From the NCBI GenBank assembly GCA_025353305.1, contig JANXQX010000155.1, forward strand, positions 1 to 12,167: DNA of 12,167 nt. Direction: 5' to 3'. Below are positions 1 to 7,058 of this stretch, piece after piece. The number at the start of each line of letters is the position of its first letter. Positions within the stretch are counted from its first letter, which is position 1. Source of the stretch: Holophagaceae bacterium. GTDB lineage: Bacteria; Acidobacteriota; Holophagae; Holophagales; Holophagaceae. Made by a program: the position numbers and the translations under genes. The notes beneath the pieces were generated by a model, which saw nothing but the letters and a program-made list of their open reading frames with translations, was not told the DNA's origin and searched no databases.

Positions 1-443
1 GACATCACCTACCTCCCCATGGCCAGGGGCCACCTCTACCTGACGGCCATCATCGACTGGTATTCGCGCTATGTCCTCGCCTGGGAGCTGGCGGATACCC
101 TGGAAACGGAGCACAGCCTGGCCGCTCTGGATCGCGCCATGGCGCGGGCACACCTGAGATTTTCAACAGCAACCAGGGCTCCCAATTCACCTGCCCGGCC
201 TTCACAGATCGTCTGGAGGGGCGGAACGTCCTGGTCAGTTGGGATGGGCGCGGGCGATGCCTGGACAATGTGTTCGTGGAGCGCCTCTGGCGGACGGTGA
301 AGTATGAAGAGGTCTACCTGAAGTCCTACGAGAGCCCCAGGGACGCCAGGCGAAGCCTCGAGGCCTATTTCCGCTTCTACAATGAGCGGAGGAAGCACCA
401 GAGCCTCGGCTACAAGACGCCGCAGGAAATCTATGGCCACTGA
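1..443 (+). pseudogene. IS3-family transposase (OrfB), 3' part, frameshifted and catalytically altered
   Basis: The rve/DDE integrase core of an IS3-family OrfB, entering from the left edge. Frame 1 from base 1 begins with DITYLPMARGHLYL, whose D is the usual first catalytic Asp. After about base 148 the family-like reading continues in frame 3 (153-443): PEIFNSNQGSQFT, then DNVFVERLWRTVKYEEVYLK, then FYNERRKHQSLGYKTPQEIY and TGA at 441-443. Adding one G to the GGG run at 146-148 would restore one frame and the usual G-T-P-E-I-F stretch, so a one-base deletion is the simplest lesion. The second catalytic residue, normally D in N-[ST]-D-Q-G-S-Q, is Asn (AAC at 171-173). The Glu at 279-281 is intact with the expected 35-residue spacing. 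Two independent lesions suggest a dead element, although the frameshift alone could be a sequencing error. OrfA and the left end lie outside the window. Confidence 0.9.
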
Positions 444-459
444 TGAGGGGGTGCCCAGC

Positions 460-498
460 CTTCCGGGGGGCCAGCCCCCCGCGCCCCCCGAAGTTTTT
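460..498 (+). terminator. Intrinsic terminator-like hairpin after the transposase
   Basis: The left arm CTTCCGGGGGG (460-470) pairs with CCCCCCGAAG (484-493), giving 10 base pairs with one bulged C. The stem is followed directly by five T (494-498). A competing shorter hairpin uses the other C6 run at 475-480. It lies 17 bases after the transposase stop on the same strand, so it fits a terminator that keeps IS transcription out of the polysaccharide genes. Seen directly as sequence; function is inferred. Confidence 0.5.
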
Positions 499-698
499 GG
501 AGGCATGAGCCAGCGTTTCTCTGGAATGGGGCGAAGGAAAGGAGAGGAGCCCGAAGAACCCCTCTCCCCGCGGCATTCCGTCGAACCCGCTGGCACCGGC
601 TATTCCTTGAGCGGGTGCGCTTCCGCAGAGACGCTCTCCGCTTCGCCGATCTACCGAGAATCGGTCCGTTCAGGAGGTGAGACAAGACCAACAGGACT

Positions 699-727
699 TT
701 GACATCCGCGATCCAAGGCGATACCGT
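699..727 (+). promoter_or_regulatory. Possible sigma70 promoter for the polymerase gene
   Basis: A perfect TTGACA (699-704), then 17 bases, then TACCGT (722-727). The -10 box keeps only the first, second and last consensus bases (T, A, T), so it is weak. It would give a leader of roughly 115 bases before the ATG at 849. The downstream gene is the only plus-strand gene of the cluster and needs its own promoter. No other better match was found by eye. Confidence 0.3.
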
Positions 728-848
728 CGCCACACACCAGGGGCCGACGCCCCATCACCACCCCAGAAGATCGGACCTGGGGCAACCACAAGAGCCGGAA
801 CCTTAACTTATTTTCCCCTCCGAACTGTCCAACCTAGGGGAGCACCTC

Positions 849-2084
849 ATGCCTCTTTCCCGCCTGCGCCCGTCCCTCCTTTCAACGTTGGGAATCCTGC
901 TGATCTTCATCTTCGGGCTGAGTATTCCCAAGATCTCAGATCTCGCGATATTCGGGCTCTGCCTGGTTGGCACCTGGCAAATGTCGGAACAGCAGCGGCT
1001 CCTTCCTTCCGATGTATTCACCACCCTCCTGCTTGCCGTGTTCCTGCTGGTCTATTTCGCCATTTCCGCCTACTACGGATTCAGCGATGCTTTCCCGAAC
1101 TTCAAGGACGGAGTCGTGATCCTTCTCAGCTACGGCGCCGGGTTGACCTGGGGGCGCCTCAGGAACGGAGGCGCCAGCAGTGCGTGGATGCCTGCCGCGA
1201 TGGCGGCCGGTTTCACCCTCTATTCCTTCCTGACCGCCTTCACCAACCCTAGCAACGTGGAAACCTTCCTCTCCACCGACCGGTCGGCGCCCAGCTTCTG
1301 GTCGGGAGGCCCCCCCCTGAACGGCCCAGTGCTGGGAATCTATGCCTCCTTGGGACTCTGCCTGCTGCCCCTGGTGCTCCTCCGTTCCGATGGACGCCGG
1401 GGCGGCCGGGTTTTCGCCCTGCCAGGAGTTATCCTGCTGTTCGCCGGTTTCGGATTCACCAGCAATCTGATTCTGCAGAACCGTTCACCCTACTTCGCCC
1501 TGGCCGCCTCCTTCCTGTTCTGTTCCGCGATCTATTTCCAACGGGCCGAAGGAGGCCTCCCCAGGCGATCGGCCGGCCTCCTCCTCCGCCTCTCCCCGCT
1601 GCTCGTGGTGGTCCTGATCCTCATGATCCAGTTTCCGGATTTCTTCACCCAAATCCTATTCCGGCGATTCAGCGAACAGGGCGTGGATACCGGGGGCCGG
1701 ACGACAGCCTGGATCTCAGTGCTCCAGGACCTTCCCATCAGGCCCTTTGGCGGGAAGGTGATCTCCCTGGGCGATGTCAACTACGCCCACAATCTTTGGC
1801 TGGATGTGGCCTATACCTCGGGGCTGATCGCCCTGCTGGCCTTGCTCGCCTTCCACCTGGGCCACGTGCCCTACCTTTGGCGCTTTTATCGTTCCCGTCA
1901 GCCGGCCACCGAAACCATGATGGTTTCCGCCCTGGGGATATCCCTGTTGGTGGGGTGCCTCGGCGAACCCATCATAGATGCTTCCATTCTCTATTTCGGC
2001 GCGACCTGCTTCCTCCTGGGCTGGGTGAAGGCCCGGACCGTGCGGTCAGGACCGACCGCCGCCCACCAGCTCCATCACCAGTGA
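849..2084 (+). CDS. O-antigen polymerase/ligase-like membrane protein (Wzy/WaaL superfamily)
   Basis: A 411-residue, strongly hydrophobic inner-membrane protein with about ten membrane segments, for example around residues 11-26, 55-75, 115-130, 160-178, 190-206, 215-230, 248-262, 320-340, 358-372 and 378-392. The family signature lies in the large periplasmic loop: an NRSPY segment at 211-215, GGRTTAW with Arg284, and YAHNLWLD with His314, followed by a membrane segment. This matches the Wzy_C / O-antigen ligase pattern (R...H-N). It would polymerise lipid-linked repeat units or ligate glycan to an acceptor; sequence alone does not separate Wzy from WaaL, though a flippase gene in the same cluster favours a Wzy role. 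The ATG at 849 has a good ribosome site, AGGGGAG at 836-842 with six spacing bases. It is the only plus-strand gene of the cluster, and its last 39 bases overlap the 3' end of the opposing glycosyltransferase gene. Confidence 0.85.
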   Translation: MPLSRLRPSLLSTLGILLIFIFGLSIPKISDLAIFGLCLVGTWQMSEQQRLLPSDVFTTLLLAVFLLVYFAISAYYGFSDAFPNFKDGVVILLSYGAGLTWGRLRNGGASSAWMPAAMAAGFTLYSFLTAFTNPSNVETFLSTDRSAPSFWSGGPPLNGPVLGIYASLGLCLLPLVLLRSDGRRGGRVFALPGVILLFAGFGFTSNLILQNRSPYFALAASFLFCSAIYFQRAEGGLPRRSAGLLLRLSPLLVVVLILMIQFPDFFTQILFRRFSEQGVDTGGRTTAWISVLQDLPIRPFGGKVISLGDVNYAHNLWLDVAYTSGLIALLALLAFHLGHVPYLWRFYRSRQPATETMMVSALGISLLVGCLGEPIIDASILYFGATCFLLGWVKARTVRSGPTAAHQLHHQ

Positions 2085-3200
2085 TTGATAGGATTCTCCA
2101 AATGTCCTGAAGGACTGGTCCGCCTCCGGGACCCGGCCTATGGATGGAGGCGAATCCAGGGTCTCCCGCATGAGCCGGGCCAGCGCGGCCGGGTCCTCGG
2201 GCGGGAAGTACCGCGCCCCGGGAATCGCCTGCTCACGATGAACGGGAAGGTCGGAAAGCAGCGCCGCCGCACCGAGCCGCCGCGCCTCCTCCACCGTGGT
2301 GCTCCAGCCTTCGAAGCGGGATGGATTGATGAGCGCAGACGAGTGCCGCATCAGCCCCAACATGTCCAGGAAGGGGACCACGCCCAGGACACGAAAATCC
2401 GCCTCGACACCCGCATTCCGGGCCTGCCCCAGCAGGGACGGGACATGGCCTGGATTCCGGTAGTCATTGGTCAGCCCCGTCGCCAGCACGAGGGCGGGAT
2501 GGCCGCTCTCCCGCAGGATCCGCAACGCCTCGATGACGACAGCGTGGTTCTTGTGCTTCCAGAACTGGTTTGGCAGGTGGAAATAGGGGCCTTCCATGCC
2601 GTACGTCTGTTGGAGTTTCTCCAGCGGGGGCAGCTCTTCAAGCCTGGGCGTCCGGGGCACGAAATGGAGGACGCGGACCCGATCCGCCGCCGACGGACAG
2701 AAGGCCACCAGGTCCTTCCCCGCGTCCTCGCTGCTGACGATGACCCGGTCACACTGCCGACAGATCTTCATGAACGCCGCGTCCCGTTTCCGCAGTTCAT
2801 CGCGGGAGAAGAATTCAGGGAGGTGGACATGCTGGAAATCCGGAATCCATCCGATGGCCGGTAGCTTCGATTCCGGTCCCAGGGGCGCGCTGTGCGAAAG
2901 ACACGCCACCCCCAGATCGCGCAGGCGCCACTGGAGAATAAGATCCCGCCCACTCAGCACCTGAAGCCCTTTCCGGAGGACCCAGGCGGGCGACCACCGG
3001 TCGAGAAGCGCTGTCGGGACTAGGCGGGTCCCCGGAAAGTGGCTCCCCCAGACTGCCGCATGACGCCGATCCGTCAGCAGCACGGGCTCGAGCTGCCGAT
3101 CCTGGATGGATTCAATGGACCCCAGGAGGCTCCTGAAATAGTTCAAACCGCCCAGCCAGGCTTCCGGCGGGCCCATGAACAGGAACGCCACCTGGATCAC
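2046..3200 (-). CDS. Glycosyltransferase family 4-type (GT-B fold)
   Basis: A 384-residue cytoplasmic glycosyltransferase that probably adds one sugar from a nucleotide donor to the growing undecaprenyl-linked repeat unit. The N-terminal half begins VIQVAFLF and has a glycine-containing acceptor-side loop (AWLGGLN, about 14-20). Mid-protein is GWIPDFQHVHLPEFF (117-131). The donor half has LPNQFWKHKNH (209-219) and NPSRFEGWSTTVEEA (292-306), where Glu297 and Glu305 form the E-x7-E pair of GT4 enzymes. Donor and linkage cannot be told. I choose the GTG at 3200: it overlaps the upstream epimerase stop as GTGA and has GGGAG five bases before it. An ATG at 3221 in the same frame is the alternative, with no clear ribosome site. 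The open frame extends further upstream to 3560 but that part is antisense-like shadow inside the epimerase gene. It is the last gene of the minus-strand operon. Confidence 0.88.
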   Translation of the reverse strand: MIQVAFLFMGPPEAWLGGLNYFRSLLGSIESIQDRQLEPVLLTDRRHAAVWGSHFPGTRLVPTALLDRWSPAWVLRKGLQVLSGRDLILQWRLRDLGVACLSHSAPLGPESKLPAIGWIPDFQHVHLPEFFSRDELRKRDAAFMKICRQCDRVIVSSEDAGKDLVAFCPSAADRVRVLHFVPRTPRLEELPPLEKLQQTYGMEGPYFHLPNQFWKHKNHAVVIEALRILRESGHPALVLATGLTNDYRNPGHVPSLLGQARNAGVEADFRVLGVVPFLDMLGLMRHSSALINPSRFEGWSTTVEEARRLGAAALLSDLPVHREQAIPGARYFPPEDPAALARLMRETLDSPPSIGRVPEADQSFRTFGESYQSLVMELVGGGRS

Positions 3201-3210
3201 CGGCGCTCCC
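3197..3210 (-). promoter_or_regulatory. GTGA start/stop overlap with ribosome site deciding the glycosyltransferase start
   Basis: On the minus strand GGGAG (3210-3206) is followed by five bases and GTG (3200-3198). The TGA of the epimerase gene (3199-3197) shares three bases with this GTG. The arrangement supports translational coupling and a start at 3200 rather than 3221. Confidence 0.6.
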
Positions 3211-4114
3211 GGAGGAACCATGCCGCATAGGCGCCCAAGGCCTGCTCCAAGTGGATGGCAGGGTGCCAATCCCAGGCGAAGGCCTTCCCGCAGCTGGCCA
3301 CGTAGGCCGAAGGGTCGCCAGCCTTGGCCACGGAAGTGAAGGCCAGCGGCGGCGCCTCGGGGAAAGCCGACCGGAGAAGCGAAAGCACCTGACGCACGGA
3401 AGTTCCCGTACCGGAGGCGCCATTCACCACCGGGCAGGTCCCATCCGCGTGAGCCGCCGCGACGCGCAGCAGCCTTGCCGCATCCTCCACGTGGAGCCAA
3501 TCCCGCAGTTCCTCCCCCGTGCCCAGAAAGGCCGCTTCGCCCTTGGAGAACTTGAGGCACGCGTCCCAGAGCAGCTGCTTGCGGAGGCCTTCGCCATAGA
3601 GCGAGAAGAAGCGCACCACGGCCACGTTCAAGCCGAAATGGCGGGCATGGCTCCGGCAGAGATCTTCGGCCATGAGCTTGTGGGTGCCGTACGGCGAGGC
3701 GGGCCGCAGGGGGTCATCCTCGTCGATGGGCAACCGCTCCACCTGGCCGTAGACCGCCGCGCTGCTGGGGTAGACCAGGCGGGCCGCCGGTGCCCGGAGA
3801 CGAAGGAACTCCAAGGCGGCAAGGAGGGTCCCCAGGGTGCTCTGGAAATCGGCTTCGGGGGCCTGGAAAGAGGCGCCCACGGAACTGCCCCCGGCACAGT
3901 GGGCCACCACCTCCGGCACCCCTGCGAAGGCGGACAGGGTTTCCAGCGAGAGGTCGGCGCACAGCCACGCAGAAAGGCCCCAGGCCCTCCATTCGGCCTC
4001 GTCCCAGGGATCGCGCCCGATGCCCACCACCCGCCAACCGGCACGAGACCATTCCCGGGCCGCGTACCGCCCAAGGAATCCGGAGGCCCCGGTTACCAGG
4101 ACCGATTCAGGCAT
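3197..4114 (-). CDS. NAD-dependent sugar epimerase/dehydratase (extended SDR)
   Basis: A 305-residue extended short-chain dehydrogenase/reductase that acts on nucleotide-activated sugars in the cytoplasm. Visible parts are the N-terminal Rossmann motif GASGFLG (9-15), an acidic CADLS segment (52-56) where the adenine ring usually packs, YPSSAAVYG (115-123) carrying the catalytic Ser/Thr position, and the YxxxK pair Tyr142/Lys146 in SPYGTHK. RDWLHVEDAA (204-213) is the usual C-terminal substrate-side motif. It resembles GalE/WbpP-type epimerases and 4-reductases; which reaction it catalyses cannot be decided. It is slightly short for a GalE (about 330-340), closer to reductases/dehydratases. 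AGGGG lies four bases before the ATG. The start lies 8 bases inside the end of the methyltransferase gene, and its stop forms a GTGA junction with the next gene, so it is an internal operon gene. Confidence 0.9.
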   Translation of the reverse strand: MPESVLVTGASGFLGRYAAREWSRAGWRVVGIGRDPWDEAEWRAWGLSAWLCADLSLETLSAFAGVPEVVAHCAGGSSVGASFQAPEADFQSTLGTLLAALEFLRLRAPAARLVYPSSAAVYGQVERLPIDEDDPLRPASPYGTHKLMAEDLCRSHARHFGLNVAVVRFFSLYGEGLRKQLLWDACLKFSKGEAAFLGTGEELRDWLHVEDAARLLRVAAAHADGTCPVVNGASGTGTSVRQVLSLLRSAFPEAPPLAFTSVAKAGDPSAYVASCGKAFAWDWHPAIHLEQALGAYAAWFLRERR

Positions 4115-4913
4115 GCTTCCCCTTTCTTGCGACGAAGCTGTACAGCCGGCCCGGTGTCTGGGAGGCGGTCCCCAGCCAAGTCAGCGCCGAATAAGGGATC
4201 ATCCCATCTGGAAGGTGAAGGCGCTTGGCGATGCGTCGCCGGATATCCCCGCGCGTTTCCGGAAAGGTGTTGATGTCGGATTGCAGTGGATTCAGAACCT
4301 TCTCAACCCTAAACCCGGCGGTTCGGATGGCCTCCAGGTACTCACCCAGGAGATAGGCGTTTTCCCCCCCGTAAAGATGGTGGAGTGGGTGCATGTCCAG
4401 GAATGTCTGGAGGTCCGCACGACGGGACAGGACGTGCTCCCGCACCGCGTAGAGCGCGCCGCCGGGCCGGAGAACCCGGTGCGTTTCCCGGCAAAAGGCA
4501 TGGAGATTCCTGGCATGGTGGAGCGCCTGGCGGCAGAAGACGATATCAAAAGCACCTTCGACAAAGGGCAGTGATTCTCCCCACTCCGATACCACCTGGA
4601 TAGAGGCCCCCGTCTCTTCCTTCAGTGCCTGGATGGCGCCTGCCCCAACCACGTGGCTTGGATCCGGTTCCAGGGCCGCCACCTCCCAGCCATCCATGGC
4701 CAGTGCATAGGAGGCGATCCCACGACCGGCTCCGACATCCAAGGCCCGGCCCGGATTTTGGGGGAGCAATGTCCGCAAAGCGCTCCATTCAGAACTCGCA
4801 CGGTAGCGGATGGCCGCGGTGGAAACGGGGTCGTCGAAATAGGCCGCCTTGACCAGTTCCCGCTGATCGGGCTGGTCCTTGAGCCAGAGAACAGCTTCCT
4901 CCCAGGTCTCCAT
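4107..4913 (-). CDS. Class I SAM-dependent methyltransferase
   Basis: A 268-residue cytoplasmic methyltransferase. The SAM-binding motif I, ALDVGAGRGIASYAL, falls at about residues 57-71, the acidic end of strand 2 is ALEPD (Glu82), and the later motif FDIVFCRQALHHARN, followed by HRVLRPGGALY, is typical of the Methyltransf_11 family. In a polysaccharide cluster it most likely O- or N-methylates a sugar, or caps the chain; this is inference. The start is the ATG at 4913, which overlaps the acyltransferase stop as TGATG, with GAGG four bases before it. A TTG one codon upstream is possible but less likely. It lies between the acyltransferase and epimerase genes with overlaps on both sides, which suggests coupled translation. 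Confidence 0.9.
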   Translation of the reverse strand: METWEEAVLWLKDQPDQRELVKAAYFDDPVSTAAIRYRASSEWSALRTLLPQNPGRALDVGAGRGIASYALAMDGWEVAALEPDPSHVVGAGAIQALKEETGASIQVVSEWGESLPFVEGAFDIVFCRQALHHARNLHAFCRETHRVLRPGGALYAVREHVLSRRADLQTFLDMHPLHHLYGGENAYLLGEYLEAIRTAGFRVEKVLNPLQSDINTFPETRGDIRRRIAKRLHLPDGMIPYSALTWLGTASQTPGRLYSFVARKGKHA

Positions 4914-5488
4914 CAAGCCTCGTCCTGGGGCATCTCGCGGATCACGCGAGCGGGGTTGCCAGCCACGATGGTGAACGGAGGAACATCCTTCGTCACCACA
5001 CTGCCGGCAGCCACGATGGCACCCTCTCCAATCGTCACACCTTTAAAAATAATGGAATTAAAACCTATCCAAGCATGGTCGCAGATCTTGACTGGGGCGG
5101 TTTTAACATGGGTCCAATCCTTTACACCCATGAGCCACCTACTCGTGTCATCCCGCCTCAGTTTCCAGTCGAGAGCATGGGAATTATGATCCACAATGCT
5201 GCATCCCCAGGCGATAAGAACATTATTCCCAATTTCAACACAATCCGCAGTAGCGATCACGGAATTACCCATAAAAGTATTGGACCCGATGATAACTTTC
5301 CCACTGGGCCGTTCAAAGTGGATTTGCCCTTCGATCATGCAACCGGGGCCTACCTCAAATACACATTCTGGACGTAAATGAAGCCCCCGATAATTAATGC
5401 GCGAGCCCATTCCAACGACGACATTCTTATTCGATGTTGATTGTTTGCGCGCCAAAAAATTAAAGAGATCATGGACCATCTTGAGCAT
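4913..5488 (-). CDS. Hexapeptide-repeat (left-handed beta-helix) acyltransferase
   Basis: A 191-residue acyltransferase of the WbbJ/LacA/NodL type, which usually transfers acetyl from acetyl-CoA to a sugar hydroxyl or amine. Repeated [LIV]-G-x4 hexads run through GKVIIGSN, VEIGNNVLIAWGCSIV, then AWIGFNSIIFKGVTIGEGAIVAAGSVV (about 139-166) and end in the family signature VAGNPARVI (175-183). The probable catalytic His is His104 in VDHNSHALD. Its C-terminal third is clearly similar to the acyltransferase domain of the adjacent fusion gene, also at DNA level, so the two probably arose by duplication or from related donors. The start at 5488 is set by AAGGA five bases upstream (5498-5494). It begins 11 bases after the fusion gene stop and ends in a TGATG overlap with the methyltransferase. 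Base composition is unusually AT-rich: bases 5221-5280 hold 23 G+C of 60, against 42 of 60 at 4021-4080. Confidence 0.9.
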   Translation of the reverse strand: MLKMVHDLFNFLARKQSTSNKNVVVGMGSRINYRGLHLRPECVFEVGPGCMIEGQIHFERPSGKVIIGSNTFMGNSVIATADCVEIGNNVLIAWGCSIVDHNSHALDWKLRRDDTSRWLMGVKDWTHVKTAPVKICDHAWIGFNSIIFKGVTIGEGAIVAAGSVVTKDVPPFTIVAGNPARVIREMPQDEA

Positions 5489-5499
5489 TCATGTCCTTT

Positions 5500-7014
5500 T
5501 CAAATTCTGCCGAGAGCGTCCGCCCAGGTTGTAGTTTCCGGCTCCGATTCATTTGGCAGATCCCGAATTTTCTTGGCCGGGTTGCCTACAGCGACAGCCC
5601 ACGGAGGAATATCCGTAGTAACCACACTACCTGCCCCAACGATGGCACCTCTGCCAATGGTCACACCGGGCAAGATGACTGACATGCATCCAATCCAAGC
5701 ATCATCTTGAATCACCACAGGCCGTTCATTCAGATCGATTTGCGTCGGATGACCAGTCGTGATGATGGCTTTGAAATGTTCGTGGCGAGATCGAGCCCCT
5801 GTGGGGTGGGAGATGTTGTCCATGATGGTCACCCCATGGGCGATGAGCACTCTGTTGCCTATCTCTACACTCCGGGCTGACCACACCCGACTGCCTTCCC
5901 CCAGAAAGCAAAAGTCCCCCATCTGTATCCTTCCACCATGCGCAAAGACCACAAGATCACCGCGAATGTGACTGTTCTCCCCGATCTGGATGGCATCCGG
6001 TTCATGGAGCAGGTTGATGACTCTCGCTGGGGGGTAGAACTCACTGCTTTGGCCAACGATCGCTTGCGATCTCACATTGCGCATGAATCGACGTTGCCTT
6101 AACCAGGGGATAATTCGCCCTAACTTTGCAGGTGTCCCCATTAGCTTTGCCAACCGCCCAATCCTCTTGCTGCGGAGGTAACGAGTGATGGCATGATAGA
6201 TACGAGAGTCATTCTGGGCGGAAACCGGAGGATAAGTCCTCACAACGAAGGACTCATCGATCCATGTATTGGTACCGGTAGGTACCCCGTTGGTGCCTGT
6301 CCCATCGAACCCGATATTGTGAACAAGAGATTTCGCGGGGAAAAGCACCCTTCCCTTGTTAATGAATACATACAGATAGAACCGGACCGCCCAAGAATCC
6401 ACTTTCCCTTTTTGCTGCTCTTTGAGCATGCGAAAGAATGGGAAGGATCCATCCAGATCAAAGGCCTTCCGGAGTCTTCGATCTGCAATAAGTTGAGGGT
6501 ATCCGCGCATCTCCGAATCGAATTTGGACCAGGCCCGTTGCCAAGTGGCCCACCCCAGACAGTCGGTCAAAGGCAGGAAGGCCGCATCCTGGGGAGCGGT
6601 CCAGGGAACCTGAAACAAATGGCCGGAAATCTGCATCACCCCCTCGTCGGCGGCATAGCGGTCCAGCGCCTCGTTCATGTAGGCGAGGAAGTGCGGGGAC
6701 ACGACGATATCGTCCTCCAGGACGATGACGCGCCCCTTCGCGGCGCAGACCTCCGTCACGCCGGCGATGATGGATTTTGCCAGGCCCCAATTGGTGGACC
6801 GCTCCACCAGGGTCACCTTGGCAAAGCCCTGGATGTTCCGGCAAAGCTCCCGCACCGCCTCCACCGAGGGCCCGACTTCCGGGGTCTTGGGCCCGTCGGA
6901 GTAGATGAACAGCTCGCTGGATGCCGCTTCTGGACTGCGCCTCAAGGCTTCCAGAACCTGGCGGGCGTGGTCCGGGCGCCGGTAGACGAAGAGCAGAATG
7001 GGTGCAGGGGTCAT
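5500..7014 (-). CDS. Fusion protein: GT-A glycosyltransferase plus hexapeptide acyltransferase
   Basis: A 504-residue two-domain protein. Residues about 1-280 are a GT-A-fold glycosyltransferase: PILLFVYRRPDHARQVLEAL at the start, FIYSDGPK (about 36-43), NWGLAKSI (about 75-82), and the metal-site-like VLEDDIVVSPHFL with EDD at 100-102. A basic linker (about 280-325) leads to a left-handed beta-helix acyltransferase (about 330-490) with AWIGCMSVILPGVTIGRGAIVGAGSVV and the end signature VGNPAKKI. His403 in DNISHPTG is the likely catalytic His. The protein could add a sugar and acylate the same unit; this is inference. The ATG at 7014 fits the domain start; a TTG at 7047 in frame is an alternative (515 residues), and neither has a strong ribosome site. 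G+C drops from about 62% near 6661-6720 to 45% at 6361-6420, inside the glycosyltransferase domain. Confidence 0.85.
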   Translation of the reverse strand: MTPAPILLFVYRRPDHARQVLEALRRSPEAASSELFIYSDGPKTPEVGPSVEAVRELCRNIQGFAKVTLVERSTNWGLAKSIIAGVTEVCAAKGRVIVLEDDIVVSPHFLAYMNEALDRYAADEGVMQISGHLFQVPWTAPQDAAFLPLTDCLGWATWQRAWSKFDSEMRGYPQLIADRRLRKAFDLDGSFPFFRMLKEQQKGKVDSWAVRFYLYVFINKGRVLFPAKSLVHNIGFDGTGTNGVPTGTNTWIDESFVVRTYPPVSAQNDSRIYHAITRYLRSKRIGRLAKLMGTPAKLGRIIPWLRQRRFMRNVRSQAIVGQSSEFYPPARVINLLHEPDAIQIGENSHIRGDLVVFAHGGRIQMGDFCFLGEGSRVWSARSVEIGNRVLIAHGVTIMDNISHPTGARSRHEHFKAIITTGHPTQIDLNERPVVIQDDAWIGCMSVILPGVTIGRGAIVGAGSVVTTDIPPWAVAVGNPAKKIRDLPNESEPETTTWADALGRI

Positions 7015-7058
7015 GGAAGGCCGCTCGTCAGAGGGGTGGTCAGGCAAAAATATTTCAT
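7011..7058 (-). CDS. Possible 15-codon mini-ORF linking asnB and the fusion gene
   Basis: The frame reads MKYFCLTTPLTSGLP. Its ATG (7058-7056) overlaps the asnB stop as ATGA, and its TGA (7013-7011) overlaps the ATG of the fusion gene, again as ATGA. Two exact ATGA junctions in a row could let ribosomes step from asnB through the mini-ORF to the next gene, which otherwise has no good ribosome site. It is short enough to be chance, and no family is recognised. Confidence 0.25.
   Translation of the reverse strand: MKYFCLTTPLTSGLP

Larger units (their letters stand above)
444..848. other. Non-coding spacer between IS remnant and polymerase gene
   Basis: About 400 bases with no convincing gene; open frames here are short or run into the polymerase gene out of frame. 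The spacer probably includes the right end of the decayed IS element, but its terminal repeat cannot be placed without the left end. It holds a terminator-like hairpin (460-498), a small hairpin with CCGAT at 646-650 pairing to ATCGG at 660-664, an orphan perfect Shine-Dalgarno string AGGAGGTGA at 672-680 with no well-placed start after it, and a possible promoter at 699-727. Confidence 0.6.

Noticed and set aside
677..1252. A plus-strand open frame starting at a GTG within the orphan Shine-Dalgarno string
   Set aside because: It runs into the polymerase gene in another frame, has no domain-like features, and the polymerase frame has membrane segments and a proper ribosome site.
3201..3560. 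The in-frame upstream extension of the GT4 gene to 3560
   Set aside because: It lies within the epimerase gene, lacks glycosyltransferase-like sequence, and a well-placed GTG with ribosome site exists at 3200.
3251..4273. A 340-codon open frame on the plus strand opposite the epimerase and methyltransferase genes
   Set aside because: It crosses two genes whose minus-strand frames have firm family motifs; the composition is that of an antisense shadow.
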